Part shown: positions 1 to 7,089 of the stretch, piece after piece
How the letters are laid out: each line of letters starts with the position of its first letter
Position numbering within the stretch: position 1 is the first letter of the stretch
Assembly (NCBI RefSeq): GCF_900106755.1
Contig: NZ_FNNN01000007.1
Coordinates: forward strand, 124,001-188,000
Origin: Bacteroides faecis MAJ27
Lineage (GTDB): Bacteria; Bacteroidota; Bacteroidia; Bacteroidales; Bacteroidaceae
Direction of reading: 5' to 3'
DNA length: 64,000 nucleotides
Made by a program: the position numbers and the translations under genes
The notes under the pieces: generated by a model
Seen by the model: the letters and a program-made list of their open reading frames with translations, nothing else
Told to the model about the DNA's origin: nothing
Database searches by the model: none

Positions 1-1
1 T

Positions 2-604
2 AAAACTCTTTTTTCTGATATAGAAACAAAAGTGGAGGGCGATCTGGTAGTATTAAATATAACCTCAAATATTAATAAAGAAGATAAAATTTTGAATGCT
101 GATTTACAGATTTCTTACTCTACTATTAATGGCATAAAAGTAGAAAAAATTCCACTAATTATAGATAAAGGAAAGTTGACATTTGTGTATAAAATCCATT
201 CGGAACAGAATCCTTTTATTCTACCAGCTGAAGGTGGTAGATTTGAGTCACCTTTTACTTGTAAAAAACAGACATATTTGAATGGCCAGTTTATAGAGGA
301 AACTTATTCATCATTAAACGGATTGAGATTTAAAACGATAAGTAGTGGTAATGTCTGGTTCCTTACAGTCAGAAAAGACGGAGAAAAAATTGTTTTTTAC
401 AAATTTTCTTTTGTGGGAGAAGGACCATATAACCAAAAAACAGATCCAGAGTGCTATTTTAACATATATACCCATGATGCAGATTTAATTACAGATAATC
501 CTACAGAAATATTCAGACAAGATTTTATACAACCCCAGACCCCGGGTGAGGATTATTATAAACCTTCCCGGTCCTCTTATAAACATGGCACTTTTGACTT
601 TTAA
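2..604 (+). CDS. Hypothetical protein, 5' truncated by window edge
   Basis: The reading frame is open from base 2, so the gene starts upstream of the window; the GTG at 32 is only the first possible internal start. About 200 residues are visible, ending at TAA 602-604. The protein is beta-rich and polar, with many Asn, Lys and Thr, resembling secreted or lipoprotein Ig-like domains of Bacteroides. The C-terminus is rich in Asp, Tyr and Pro. No family is recognised and no membrane segment is visible. The gene is AT-rich compared with the transfer genes to the right, and a similar compositional style is seen in the decayed fragment at 1582-1888. Confidence 0.6.
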   Translation, partial: KTLFSDIETKVEGDLVVLNITSNINKEDKILNADLQISYSTINGIKVEKIPLIIDKGKLTFVYKIHSEQNPFILPAEGGRFESPFTCKKQTYLNGQFIEETYSSLNGLRFKTISSGNVWFLTVRKDGEKIVFYKFSFVGEGPYNQKTDPECYFNIYTHDADLITDNPTEIFRQDFIQPQTPGEDYYKPSRSSYKHGTFDF

Positions 605-837
605 CGTATTCAGTATTAACCTTAATTATATTAATTATAAAACAGTATACACGTTTGTTGATTTTGACAATTATGTTTTTAACTTCATATTTCGATGACA
701 GAGAAGTAATGAAACAAGAATCTTCGCCACCATCTTTAGTAAAAAAAACTCGGCTTATCGTAACTAGTGTATATTCACTACTTTCTATATACTAATGCAC
801 TTCTTAATGTAGGTTATGTAGTAATTCATTATTTGAA

Positions 838-875
838 AGCTGATAAAATATTTTTTTTTGAATATTTTATCAGCT
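838..875. terminator. Perfect 15-bp hairpin, terminator-like
   Basis: Bases 838-852 and 861-875 are exact inverted complements (AGCTGATAAAATATT) with an 8-base loop mostly of T. It lies between the partial gene ending at 604 and the small minus-strand gene ending at 908, so it could terminate both. The rest of 605-907 is AT-rich and contains no credible gene. Confidence 0.6.
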
Positions 876-907
876 TTGTATATTGCATAATATGATATAA
901 ATGAGAT

Positions 908-1063
908 TTATTTTTGCTGCCTCTTGGCACGCAGCATTTCTGCCGCCTTCATTTCCGTCCAACGCTCGAAGTCCTCCACCTCTTTCCTTATTTTCCGTAT
1001 CAGTTTCCTGTCCCTGTTCCACTCGAAGCAGTTCTCCAGTATGTCAAGCACCTTAGCGTCCAT
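908..1063 (-). CDS. Small charged hypothetical protein, 51 aa
   Basis: The minus strand reads ATG at 1063-1061 to TAA at 910-908. The product is highly charged (about 40 percent Lys, Arg, Glu and Asp), begins MDAKVLDILENCFEW and ends AKRQQK, and looks alpha-helical. The frame stays open upstream of the ATG for about 12 codons with sensible residues, so this may be the C-terminal remnant of a longer mobile-element protein rather than a complete gene. Composition is higher in GC than the flanking DNA, matching the conjugative element. Family not recognised. Confidence 0.45.
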   Translation of the reverse strand: MDAKVLDILENCFEWNRDRKLIRKIRKEVEDFERWTEMKAAEMLRAKRQQK

Positions 1064-1106
1064 TCCCCCGTCACAGACAGCTTCCCCAACAAAACCCGTT
1101 AAATCA

Positions 1107-1137
1107 TTGTGTTAATATATATTTCATGTATCTTTGC
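1107..1137 (+). promoter_or_regulatory. Bacteroides sigma-ABfr-type promoter
   Basis: TATCTTTGC at 1129-1137 fits the Bacteroides -7 consensus TAnnTTTG, and TTG at 1107-1109 lies 19 bases upstream as the -33 box. No convincing gene follows; the transcript would run into a hairpin plus T-run at about 1232-1285. Confidence 0.55.
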
Positions 1138-1144
1138 GGCATAG

Positions 1145-1285
1145 ATATCTGTTGTGAAACAGGAATCTGCTTATATTATTCTTGCTTGTGACAAGCCGGA
1201 ATCTTATAACTTAGTACAAAATAAAAAAATAAAAGAGGAGAGCTTCCGTTCTATGGAGCTCCTCTCACTTTTTATCTCTAGTGCC
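1145..1285 (+). ncRNA. Candidate small RNA between promoter and terminator
   Basis: A consensus promoter (1107-1137) is followed about 95 bases later by a hairpin whose arms AGAGGAG and CTCCTCT flank a loop near 1240-1265, then a T-rich stretch. The interval would give a transcript of roughly 130 nt. A 71-codon open frame starting with GTG at 1154 runs through the terminator and into unrelated sequence, which argues against coding. No RNA family is recognised. Confidence 0.3.
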
Positions 1286-1581
1286 CGACTGCCTTTTATC
1301 TTTCTACTTTCCCAAAAGGAGTATCCTTCCCGCCAGCATACAGCACAGCGAAAACAGTATAGCCACTAAATTCTTCTCATTTGTGCAACCCCTTCTGTAT
1401 TCATCTTCCAACCTTGTATATCGCTACCGAGATAGAAAATGGACAGATGCACAGCTGGTACGTCAATTATCAATACCAATATATACCAGTTCATACGTTC
1501 TCCCCAATAAAAAGATCCCCTAATTTATTTCTAGTTCACAGTCCAAATTTATACTTTCCTGTAAAATACAGGATATAGTCA
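1286..1581. other. Non-coding stretch, nothing recognised
   Basis: Only short overlapping open frames with Ser and Tyr-rich, low-complexity translations occur here on the plus strand. They have no plausible starts and no recognisable motif. Probably eroded sequence at the left side of the mobile region. Confidence 0.4.
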
Positions 1582-1888
1582 AGTCTTCAAAGTTTTTCCC
1601 CTAAAGACACAGAAATATTACAAAAATCAATTATCACATTATATCTTATTTCTGATGATACAAAAGGAGATGGCAATCTATTTTTTAATTCTTTAGATGA
1701 CATAAAGAATGCCTTTAAAATTAATTATTCAGAATCTAATTTGGGACTTCCTATTTTTTGTAAGGGATATTACAAAAAACAATTCCGTTTTTACTTTAAC
1801 TATAAGTTCTGGTAGGGACCATCCAAACATGTTACCAGACCAACAAGACCAAGGGGAAGAGTTTAGAAGGATGTATTACAGCTACTAA
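1582..1888 (+). pseudogene. Frameshifted fragment of a hypothetical protein
   Basis: An open frame without a start codon runs from 1582 for about 75 codons (contains SDDTKGDGNLFFNSLDDI) and then hits TAG near 1815. The next frame takes over close to 1770-1790 and continues with TISSGRDHPNMLPDQQDQG to TAC TAA at 1888. The join suggests a one-base indel in a secreted, beta-rich protein similar in style to the partial gene at 2-604. No function can be assigned. Confidence 0.45.
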
Positions 1889-1890
1889 AG

Positions 1891-1956
1891 ATGATAAATG
1901 CCAAAACCAAATTCATTGCAATTGGAATTGGGGTAACAGTTATTTTTTATTTTTAG
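1891..1956 (+). pseudogene. Short membrane-anchor fragment
   Basis: ATG at 1891 opens a 21-codon frame whose second half is hydrophobic (IAIGIGVTVIFYF), ending at TAG 1954-1956. A neighbouring frame stays open for another 25 codons (contains PGRMINNKRIKSLKED). It looks like the N-terminal anchor of a small membrane protein with a frameshift, or a tiny intact membrane peptide. Confidence 0.25.
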
Positions 1957-2087
1957 TTCAATCAAGCCGGGAAGAATGATTAATAATAAAAGAATCAAGT
2001 CTTTAAAGGAAGATATCAATAAATAACTCTTGCAACATGCAGTTTCTTTCTGGCTGAATTTGCGACTCTGGAGCTATATTCTGAGGA

Positions 2088-2175
2088 ACGGTTTGGCGGC
2101 GGAATATGCCGTTAAACCGTCCGGTTTTCGTTAAACGAAAACACAACTTGCTGTCCCCTCTACGGGGACAACGTT
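2088..2175. repeat. Three consecutive inverted repeats
   Basis: First: ACGGTTT (2088-2094) with AAACCGT (2114-2120), with further partial pairing inside. Second: GTTTTCGTT (2124-2132) with AACGAAAAC (2134-2142), almost a continuous palindrome. Third: TGTCCCC with GGGGACA around 2153-2170, followed by a T-run, which could terminate transcription. Such a run of palindromes in non-coding DNA is typical of element ends or transfer origins, but nothing here proves that. Confidence 0.5.
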
Positions 2176-2183
2176 TTTAAGTA

Positions 2184-2197
2184 GAACTGTAGATTGC
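2184..2197 (+). repeat. 14-bp direct repeat, copy 1
   Basis: GAACTGTAGATTGC occurs here and again at 3198-3211, with the 10-bp core TGTAGATTGC a third time at 3226-3235. The first two copies flank the yfcE-like gene. They could be iterons, operator sites or recombination footprints. Confidence 0.55.
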
Positions 2198-2329
2198 CCC
2201 GACTGGTGCCTCCCTCCCGATGGCAACCTCTCCCGATTTCGGTCTGCTTCTTCAGGAAAGTTGGCGTTTTTTACCAATATTCCGGAGGCGGAATAGGCTG
2301 TAGCTTCCTGTAATAGTAGAGCATTCTAC

Positions 2330-2410
2330 GATTATCCGACACATCAGATGGCTTCTTTTTCGTGATAATTGAATATTCAGAGAACTGAATATTTTGATAA
2401 TCGGATAATC
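2330..2410. repeat. Nested inverted repeats
   Basis: Outer arms GATTATCCGA (2330-2339) and TCGGATAATC (2401-2410) are perfect over 10 bp. Inside them AATATTCAG (2372-2380) and CTGAATATT (2385-2393) form a tight 9-bp stem with an AGAA loop. No gene lies between 1957 and 2554, so this is the dominant structure of the interval. Confidence 0.5.
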
Positions 2411-2554
2411 CGAATACTATTATATCTGTAGTCTCTTGGAATGTTACACAGTGACAACTGAATAATTGGCGTTTTGGATATTGCTATATTTGTATAATGG
2501 ATAAGCAATTATAAAAGGCTACAATTATAATAGGCTGTTATTATACATTCCCCA

Positions 2555-3097
2555 TCAGAGAGAAAGTTCCTTGAGCCTGCTGCCGTCCAGCCGGTGAACG
2601 GATACCGTACCGTCACAGTAAATAGCGAATGTTGGCATGTTCCCGTCCTTCGGGAAAGTGATGGAGCCGGTATTGCAGACCGCTGTATGCTCAGTCCGTT
2701 CAAGTTTCCACCGGTGGGTGTGACCATAAAAAAGACAATCGAACCTTCCCTTCGGCAGTCTGTCCTCATTGTAGATATGTCCGTGGGTGAGAAAGAAACG
2801 TTTTCCATTATCCACCAACAGGGTGTAATCGGACAGGATGGGAAAGTCCAGCAGCATCTGGTCCACCTCCGAATCACAGTTTCCACGGATGGCGACAATC
2901 TCACCGGCCATCGCATTGAGACGTTCTGCGATCCCTTTCGGGTCAAGTCCTTGAGGTATCCCGTTCCGGGGACCATAATTCAGGATATCTCCCAAAATAC
3001 AAAGCATTCCGCATTGCTGCTCCCTGTAAAATGCCAGCACTTGTTCCAGTGCCGGTAACGAGCCATGTATGTCGGACACAATCAGGTATTTCATCAT
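2555..3097 (-). CDS. yfcE: YfcE-type phosphodiesterase
   Basis: Predicted cytosolic metallophosphoesterase of the YfcE family (about 184 aa in E. coli; 180 here), which hydrolyses phosphodiesters with two bound metals. Motifs visible: SDIHGS near residue 8, GDILNYGPRN near 36, RGNCDSEVDQ near 70, THGH near 105 and YGHTHRW near 124. These supply the metal ligands Asp, His and Asn and are all intact. The annotated stop is TGA at 2557-2555; reading it through would add only about ten residues before TAA. It stands alone, transcribed away from the amidoligase gene, between two copies of a 14-bp repeat. Whether it belongs to the conjugative element or to the old chromosome is unclear. Confidence 0.85.
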   Translation of the reverse strand: MMKYLIVSDIHGSLPALEQVLAFYREQQCGMLCILGDILNYGPRNGIPQGLDPKGIAERLNAMAGEIVAIRGNCDSEVDQMLLDFPILSDYTLLVDNGKRFFLTHGHIYNEDRLPKGRFDCLFYGHTHRWKLERTEHTAVCNTGSITFPKDGNMPTFAIYCDGTVSVHRLDGSRLKELSL

Positions 3098-3197
3098 AAT
3101 CTATTCGTTACGGGTTAAGTTTTCAATGCACAAAAATAAGCATAATTATCTAATCTCCCTAACCGGGGAAACGATGAGAAAAAAAGACAGGTTCCCT

Positions 3198-3235
3198 GAA
3201 CTGTAGATTGCTGTATTGCTGTCCTTGTAGATTGC
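3198..3235 (+). repeat. 14-bp direct repeat copy 2 plus third core copy
   Basis: GAACTGTAGATTGC at 3198-3211 matches 2184-2197 exactly, and TGTAGATTGC recurs at 3226-3235. The spacing of the two local copies is 24 bp, about two helical turns, as expected of iterons or operator half-sites. Confidence 0.5.
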
Positions 3236-3271
3236 TGCAATGTTATAATCGGATACATAAAATAAGGGTAT

Positions 3272-3295
3272 TTAGCCTTAGCTAAACTAAGCTAA
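3272..3295. repeat. Palindrome upstream of the amidoligase gene
   Basis: TTAGC CTTAG ... CTAA GCTAA forms an imperfect palindrome about 85 bases before the amidoligase start. It may be an operator or a terminator-like hairpin. The remainder of 3098-3379 is AT-rich and non-coding. Confidence 0.35.
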
Positions 3296-3379
3296 CAGTC
3301 TGACAATAAGGCTTCTAATACTATGACATGTGGGTTTATTATGCTACCTTAGTGGTATAATAATAAAGGATAAAAAGCT

Positions 3380-4315
3380 ATGAACGAACAAGTTAGAAAT
3401 ATCTTAGAACAGAGTACCACCAAGACGAGCAAGATTGAGCAGCTGCTCCGTCTGGGCCTGATGCGCAGGGAAATTGCCGATTTGGTGACACGTGGCAACT
3501 ATGGTTTTGTATATAATGTTGAGAAGAAAATGCTTGAAAGAGAAGGTGGAGTCTTGCTGAACAGGGCAGCAACCACCCTGATGGATTACACCTTCACCCA
3601 CAAGTTCGGTATTGAGATTGAAGCCTATAACTGTAATATGGAAAGACTGGCACGCGAATTGAGGGAGGCCGGTATCCATGTTGCCGTTGAGGGTTATAAC
3701 CACACGACCAAGGATCATTGGAAGCTGGTGACGGACAGCAGCCTGCAGGGAAATAATACTTTCGAGCTGGTCAGCCCGATACTGGTGGGTGAGAATGGCC
3801 TGAAAGAGCTGGAAACGGTATGCTGGGTGCTTGACATCTGTAATGCAAAAGTGAATGACAGTTGCGGGTTCCATGTCCATATGGATGCGGCTGGTTTCAA
3901 TCTGGACACCTGGAAGAATCTGACTTTGACCTACAAGCATCTCGAACACCTGATTGATGCCTTTATGCCAAGGACACGCCGGAACAATACCTACTGCAAA
4001 ACCCTCTCCGGTGTTTCCGACGAGAGAATCAAATCGGTAAGGACGATAGACGGCCTGCGGGAGGTCTTTAATAATGACCGATACCACAAGGTCAATTTTG
4101 AGGCTTATTCTAGGCACCGGACCGTTGAGTTCCGCCAGCATTCCGGTACGACCAATTTCACAAAGATGGAGAATTGGATCCGGTTCTTGAACGGATTAAT
4201 TACCTTTGCGAAAAGATCCAGCCTTCCCAGCCGGATGACATTGGAGGAGTTACCCTTCCTGGACGGGAAACAGAAATTATTTTTTAAACTTAGAACTAAA
4301 AAGTTAGCGGTATGA
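3380..4315 (+). CDS. Amidoligase family protein
   Basis: Resembles the COOH-NH2 ligase family called amidoligase-2 (ATP-grasp-related, glutamine synthetase-like fold), which forms amide bonds on peptides or cell-wall components. After an N-terminal helical part (residues 1-65), typical motifs appear: FGIEIEAYN near 75, KLVTDSSL near 114, CGFHVHMDAAG near 162 and RTVEFRQHSGT near 250. It ends in TGA overlapping the ATG of the next gene (ATGA), so the two are translationally coupled. If TGA were read through here it would add about a dozen residues. Amidoligase genes are common passengers of Bacteroides conjugative elements, but the substrate is unknown. Confidence 0.8.
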   Translation: MNEQVRNILEQSTTKTSKIEQLLRLGLMRREIADLVTRGNYGFVYNVEKKMLEREGGVLLNRAATTLMDYTFTHKFGIEIEAYNCNMERLARELREAGIHVAVEGYNHTTKDHWKLVTDSSLQGNNTFELVSPILVGENGLKELETVCWVLDICNAKVNDSCGFHVHMDAAGFNLDTWKNLTLTYKHLEHLIDAFMPRTRRNNTYCKTLSGVSDERIKSVRTIDGLREVFNNDRYHKVNFEAYSRHRTVEFRQHSGTTNFTKMENWIRFLNGLITFAKRSSLPSRMTLEELPFLDGKQKLFFKLRTKKLAV

Positions 4316-4539
4316 TACAGACTTATCATTTGCTGGATGGCGGTCAGATAACCGCCGCCAGCCCGGAAGAGTTCGTCCGGCTGCTCCGTGAGGGGAGCCG
4401 GTTCGACTATGATTGCACGGATCAGGAGTATATGGAGAACTTTGCCCGGCGTTACGGGGAGCTGCATGGCGTGTCAGTTGCCACCGATACCCCTGAACAT
4501 TTCCTGACGGACTTGCAAGCCGCCGGTTACGTCCGGTAA
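4312..4539 (+). CDS. Small acidic protein coupled to amidoligase, 75 aa
   Basis: The ATG overlaps the amidoligase stop by four bases, indicating one operon and probably one function. The protein is acidic, has no membrane segment, and carries a short N-terminal beta hairpin-like part followed by helices (FVRLLREGSRF, MENFARRYGELHG). Gene-context logic suggests an accessory or substrate protein of the amidoligase, but this is inference. A strong hairpin terminator follows at 4564-4600. Confidence 0.7.
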   Translation: MIQTYHLLDGGQITAASPEEFVRLLREGSRFDYDCTDQEYMENFARRYGELHGVSVATDTPEHFLTDLQAAGYVR

Positions 4540-4563
4540 CCGGTATCGCTCCTTTATTATTAG

Positions 4564-4600
4564 TCCCTGCTTCAAAGATGAGGCAGGGATTTTTCTTTTT
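4564..4600 (+). terminator. Rho-independent terminator after the amidoligase pair
   Basis: TCCCTGC (4564-4570) pairs with GCAGGGA (4583-4589), followed by TTTTTCTTTTTT. It closes the amidoligase operon and separates it from the transfer operon. Confidence 0.8.
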
Positions 4601-4638
4601 TCATTGCAACCTTTCCTGTCTGCCTGACGGCGTTTCCT

Positions 4639-4677
4639 CCTGTCAATTCCTGACTATCCATGACTATCCGTGACAGG
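4639..4677. promoter_or_regulatory. Inverted plus direct repeat upstream of parA
   Basis: CCTGTCA (4639-4645) and TGACAGG (4671-4677) enclose two direct copies of TGACTATCC (4651-4659 and 4661-4669). The block lies about 115 bases before the ParA start. The repeat arrangement resembles an operator or a parS/iteron-like site for the following ATPase; no binding data exist. Confidence 0.4.
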
Positions 4678-4789
4678 GTATTTCATCTTTTCCCGGCATT
4701 CCTTTCTTTTGCAGTGTAGAACGATATACAATTATAAGCATTACAGTTTTACAGCATTATATTTTTATCTGATTATATAAAGAAAGCGT

Positions 4790-5569
4790 ATGAAAAAAGA
4801 ACCGTTATTAATTGCCTTTGCCAGCCAGAAAGGAGGAGTCGGAAAGTCTGCCTTCACAGTTCTGGTGGCCAGTATCCTTCACTACCAGAAAGGTTTGAAG
4901 GTGGGTGTCGTGGATTGCGACTCCCCCCAGCACAGCATCTCCCGGATGCGTGACCGGGACATAGAAAGCGTGCAGGAAAGTGATTTTCTCAAAGTGGTCC
5001 TCTACCGGCAGCATGAACAAATCCGGAAACGTTCCTATCCGGTAATCAAAAGCAATCCGGAGAAAGCGATAGAAGACCTGTACCGCTACATCGAAGAGCA
5101 GGATGCCGTCTTTGATGTCGTACTGTTCGACCTTCCGGGAACCCTCCGCAGCGAAGGGGTTGTCCATACCATTTCCGCAATAGATTACATTTTCATCCCC
5201 CTAAAGGCCGATAATGTCGTCATGCAGAGTTCCCTCCAGTTTGCCGAGGTGGTGGAGGAAGAACTGATTGCCAGGCACAACTGTAACCTGAAAGGCATCT
5301 ATCTTTTCTGGAACATGGTCGACAAGCGTGAACGGACAGAAAGCTACGAGTCCTGGAACCGTGTCATACAAAAAGCGGAGTTACACCTGCTGGAGTCACG
5401 GATACCGGATACCAAACGCTATAACAAGGAGTTGAGCTCCCTGAAGAACAGTATCTTCCGTTCCACACTGTTCCCTCCCGACAACCGCCAGATAAAAGGT
5501 TCGGGTCTCTGTGAACTGATAGAGGAGTTATGTGCCGTAACACATCTGGATGCCTCCCATACCTTATAA
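4790..5569 (+). CDS. traA: ParA-family ATPase, first gene of transfer operon
   Basis: ParA/MinD-type ATPase, 259 aa. The deviant Walker A motif KGGVGKS lies at residues 14-20, the switch region VDCDSP near 42 and the Walker B-like VVLFDLPG near 108. In Bacteroidales conjugative transposons this protein heads the tra operon and is called TraA; it is thought to support maintenance or transfer but its job is not settled. It ends in TAA about 11 bases before the DUF3408 gene, so they are co-transcribed. A repeat block at 4639-4677 lies upstream. No in-frame TGA is present. Confidence 0.85.
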   Translation: MKKEPLLIAFASQKGGVGKSAFTVLVASILHYQKGLKVGVVDCDSPQHSISRMRDRDIESVQESDFLKVVLYRQHEQIRKRSYPVIKSNPEKAIEDLYRYIEEQDAVFDVVLFDLPGTLRSEGVVHTISAIDYIFIPLKADNVVMQSSLQFAEVVEEELIARHNCNLKGIYLFWNMVDKRERTESYESWNRVIQKAELHLLESRIPDTKRYNKELSSLKNSIFRSTLFPPDNRQIKGSGLCELIEELCAVTHLDASHTL

Positions 5570-5580
5570 TAAAAGGAATT

Positions 5581-5994
5581 ATGGACAGCGGAAAAAAGAA
5601 ATTTGACCCTCGGAGCATTGATGAGAAGGCCATATTGGATATTGTCGCCAGGAAAGGGACGATACGACCGGACTCCCCTGCAACGAGTGTATCCCCTAAG
5701 CCGGAGGATACGGCAGAGGAGATTGCCGGGAGTAGCGAAGCTCCGGTCTTTACCACCGGGGAAATCGACGCTTACAGGGCATCCTTCCTGAATACGGTCA
5801 GGACCAAATCCCGTAAATCATTGCATATCGATGCCGACCTGCATCGCCGCATCTCTTCCTTGGTATGGGCGGTGGGACGTGGCGAGGTGACCGTAGCCGG
5901 TTTTGTAAACCAGGTGCTGGCACATCATTTCGAAGAGAACGGCGGATTGATAAACGCTGTGCTGGAGAAGTATTACCAATCACTAAAATCATAA
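5581..5994 (+). CDS. DUF3408 family transfer protein (TraB/TraC-like)
   Basis: 137 aa. I choose ATG 5581, shortly after the ParA stop, over an upstream in-frame ATG at 5530 inside parA. The N-terminal half is disordered and Pro/Ser/Glu-rich; the C-terminal half (SLHIDADLHRRISSLVW onward) resembles a ribbon-helix-helix DNA-binding domain, as in the DUF3408 proteins found next to ParA in Bacteroides conjugative elements. Likely acts with ParA in DNA segregation or operon control. The TraD-like gene starts about 4 bases after its TAA. Confidence 0.75.
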   Translation: MDSGKKKFDPRSIDEKAILDIVARKGTIRPDSPATSVSPKPEDTAEEIAGSSEAPVFTTGEIDAYRASFLNTVRTKSRKSLHIDADLHRRISSLVWAVGRGEVTVAGFVNQVLAHHFEENGGLINAVLEKYYQSLKS

Positions 5995-5998
5995 GGAC

Positions 5999-6751
5999 AT
6001 GGAATACCTTTTTATTATCCTGTTCATCTATGCCTCTTACCTGAGCATTGAAAAGTATGTGCATACAGGCAGCATTTTCACATGGAGAGGCAGAAAGGAC
6101 AAGAAGGAACGTCGGACTGCACCTGCCGCCATCCATCCGGCAATTGCTCCGTCTCAGGCGGGAATAATAGGCAAAAGCCGATACCAAATGCGACATTCAC
6201 TGACAATAGATGACAATAGCGGACAGCCTGAATCAGGCATAGAAAAGAGTGATACCTTTACTCCCGAAAAGAAAACAGAGCCGGTTCTCCGAGTACACGA
6301 ACCCCTTGATAAGAATACGAAATTCCCGGAAGTTCCGGCTCTTTTTCAAAAACTGAATTATCCTGAAATTGATTATATGCAGGAGCCCTCTCCTTCTTCC
6401 GGTGAAGAAAAAGAGGAGATTCCCGAACGCTACGAGATTACGGGATACGTACAGCGGAGCAATCCCCACCGGGCAACCGGTGTCACCTTTGACGATATGG
6501 ATATGATTGAGAAAGCAATGGCATCGGACGAACTTACGGAAGCGGAACAGGAACAGGCCCGGCAGACTTTCCAAAAGCTGGAAGGCACGAACATGGAAAG
6601 GGTACTGCAGGCGAGCGTCTTGGGAAGCAGCGATAAACTGAAACGCTATATGCGTTTGTATGTAGACCGGGGTGAACCCCATTTATTGACTGGAAAGAAT
6701 AGGGACGACATTCTCCGGGAATTTGATATTACGGAGCATGTGCCCCAATAA
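5999..6751 (+). CDS. traD: TraD-like conjugal transfer protein
   Basis: 250 aa. An N-terminal hydrophobic segment (MEYLFIILFIYASYLSI) is followed by a long low-complexity linker and a conserved-looking C-terminal domain from about residue 150 (TGVTFDDMDMIEKAM, then helices to the end). Position after ParA and DUF3408 and before TraE matches TraD in the CTnDOT family, where the function is unknown. The assignment rests mainly on gene order. It ends in TAA 6749-6751, 19 bases before the first mini-ORF. Confidence 0.65.
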   Translation: MEYLFIILFIYASYLSIEKYVHTGSIFTWRGRKDKKERRTAPAAIHPAIAPSQAGIIGKSRYQMRHSLTIDDNSGQPESGIEKSDTFTPEKKTEPVLRVHEPLDKNTKFPEVPALFQKLNYPEIDYMQEPSPSSGEEKEEIPERYEITGYVQRSNPHRATGVTFDDMDMIEKAMASDELTEAEQEQARQTFQKLEGTNMERVLQASVLGSSDKLKRYMRLYVDRGEPHLLTGKNRDDILREFDITEHVPQ

Positions 6752-6770
6752 AATAGAACAAGTAAGGAAT

Positions 6771-6818
6771 ATGAGACAGTATTATGATTCCGGTTGATCC
6801 GGGTGCAGCGAGTTTTAA
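6771..6818 (+). CDS. Mini-ORF 1 with [YF][YF]DSG-TGA-S motif
   Basis: ATG 6771 preceded by AAGGA. Codons read MRQYYDSG, then TGA at 6795-6797, then SGCSEF and TAA. It is the first of four tandem units sharing aromatic-aromatic-Asp-Ser-Gly-TGA-Ser. If TGA stops translation the product is 8 residues; if read as Trp it is 15. Synonymous changes between units (TAT/TTC/TAC, GAT/GAC, TCC/TCA) point to selection on the peptide rather than on DNA alone. Confidence 0.5.
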
Positions 6819-6851
6819 AACAGAATGTATAACCTAAAAAGACGAAAAAGC

Positions 6852-6914
6852 ATGATAGATTTCTTTGACTCCGGTTGATCCGGGCAGGACGGGTTCTTGA
6901 AACGTAGTGTATAA
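6852..6914 (+). CDS. Mini-ORF 2 with FFDSG-TGA-S motif
   Basis: ATG 6852. Codons read MIDFFDSG, TGA at 6876-6878, then SGQDGFLKRSV and TAA at 6912-6914. The intergenic bases after this unit (ATAACCTGTTAAAAGG) resemble those after unit 1 (ATAACCTAAAAAG) and inside unit 3, so the whole unit was duplicated and then diverged. See unit 1 for the shared motif. Confidence 0.5.
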
Positions 6915-6939
6915 CCTGTTAAAAGGAAGATATAGATAT

Positions 6940-7062
6940 ATGAGAGGCTTCTATGATTCCGGTTGATCCTTACCCTTTACCGGAGCGAACATTAAAAGAG
7001 TGATTAACCCCTTAAAAACGGAGGTATCTATGATTGGTTACTATGACTCAGGTTGATCCTAA
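6940..7062 (+). CDS. Mini-ORF 3 with FYDSG-TGA-S motif, in frame with unit 4
   Basis: ATG 6940 with GGAAG upstream. Codons read MRGFYDSG, TGA at 6964-6966, then SLPFTGANIKRVINP and onward. If the TGA is decoded, translation runs without a stop into unit 4, giving a 40-residue product carrying the motif twice. If it stops, the peptide has 8 residues. Confidence 0.45.
7030..7062 (+). CDS. Mini-ORF 4 with YYDSG-TGA-S motif
   Basis: ATG 7030 is preceded at good spacing by ACGGAGGT, the best Shine-Dalgarno-like sequence of the four. Codons read MIGYYDSG, TGA at 7054-7056, then Ser and TAA at 7060-7062. This is the shortest unit and the last before the hairpin that precedes traE, so it is the best placed for leader-peptide control. 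Confidence 0.5.
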
Positions 7063-7089
7063 AAAGACATCGTGGTTGCAAGGACAAAT

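Noticed and set aside
6786..7059. Similarity of TTCCGGTTGATCC in the mini-ORFs to the 5' end of archaeal small-subunit rRNA
   Set aside because: Units 2 and 4 deviate by synonymous codon changes that keep the peptide, and no further rRNA sequence follows. A short chance match.
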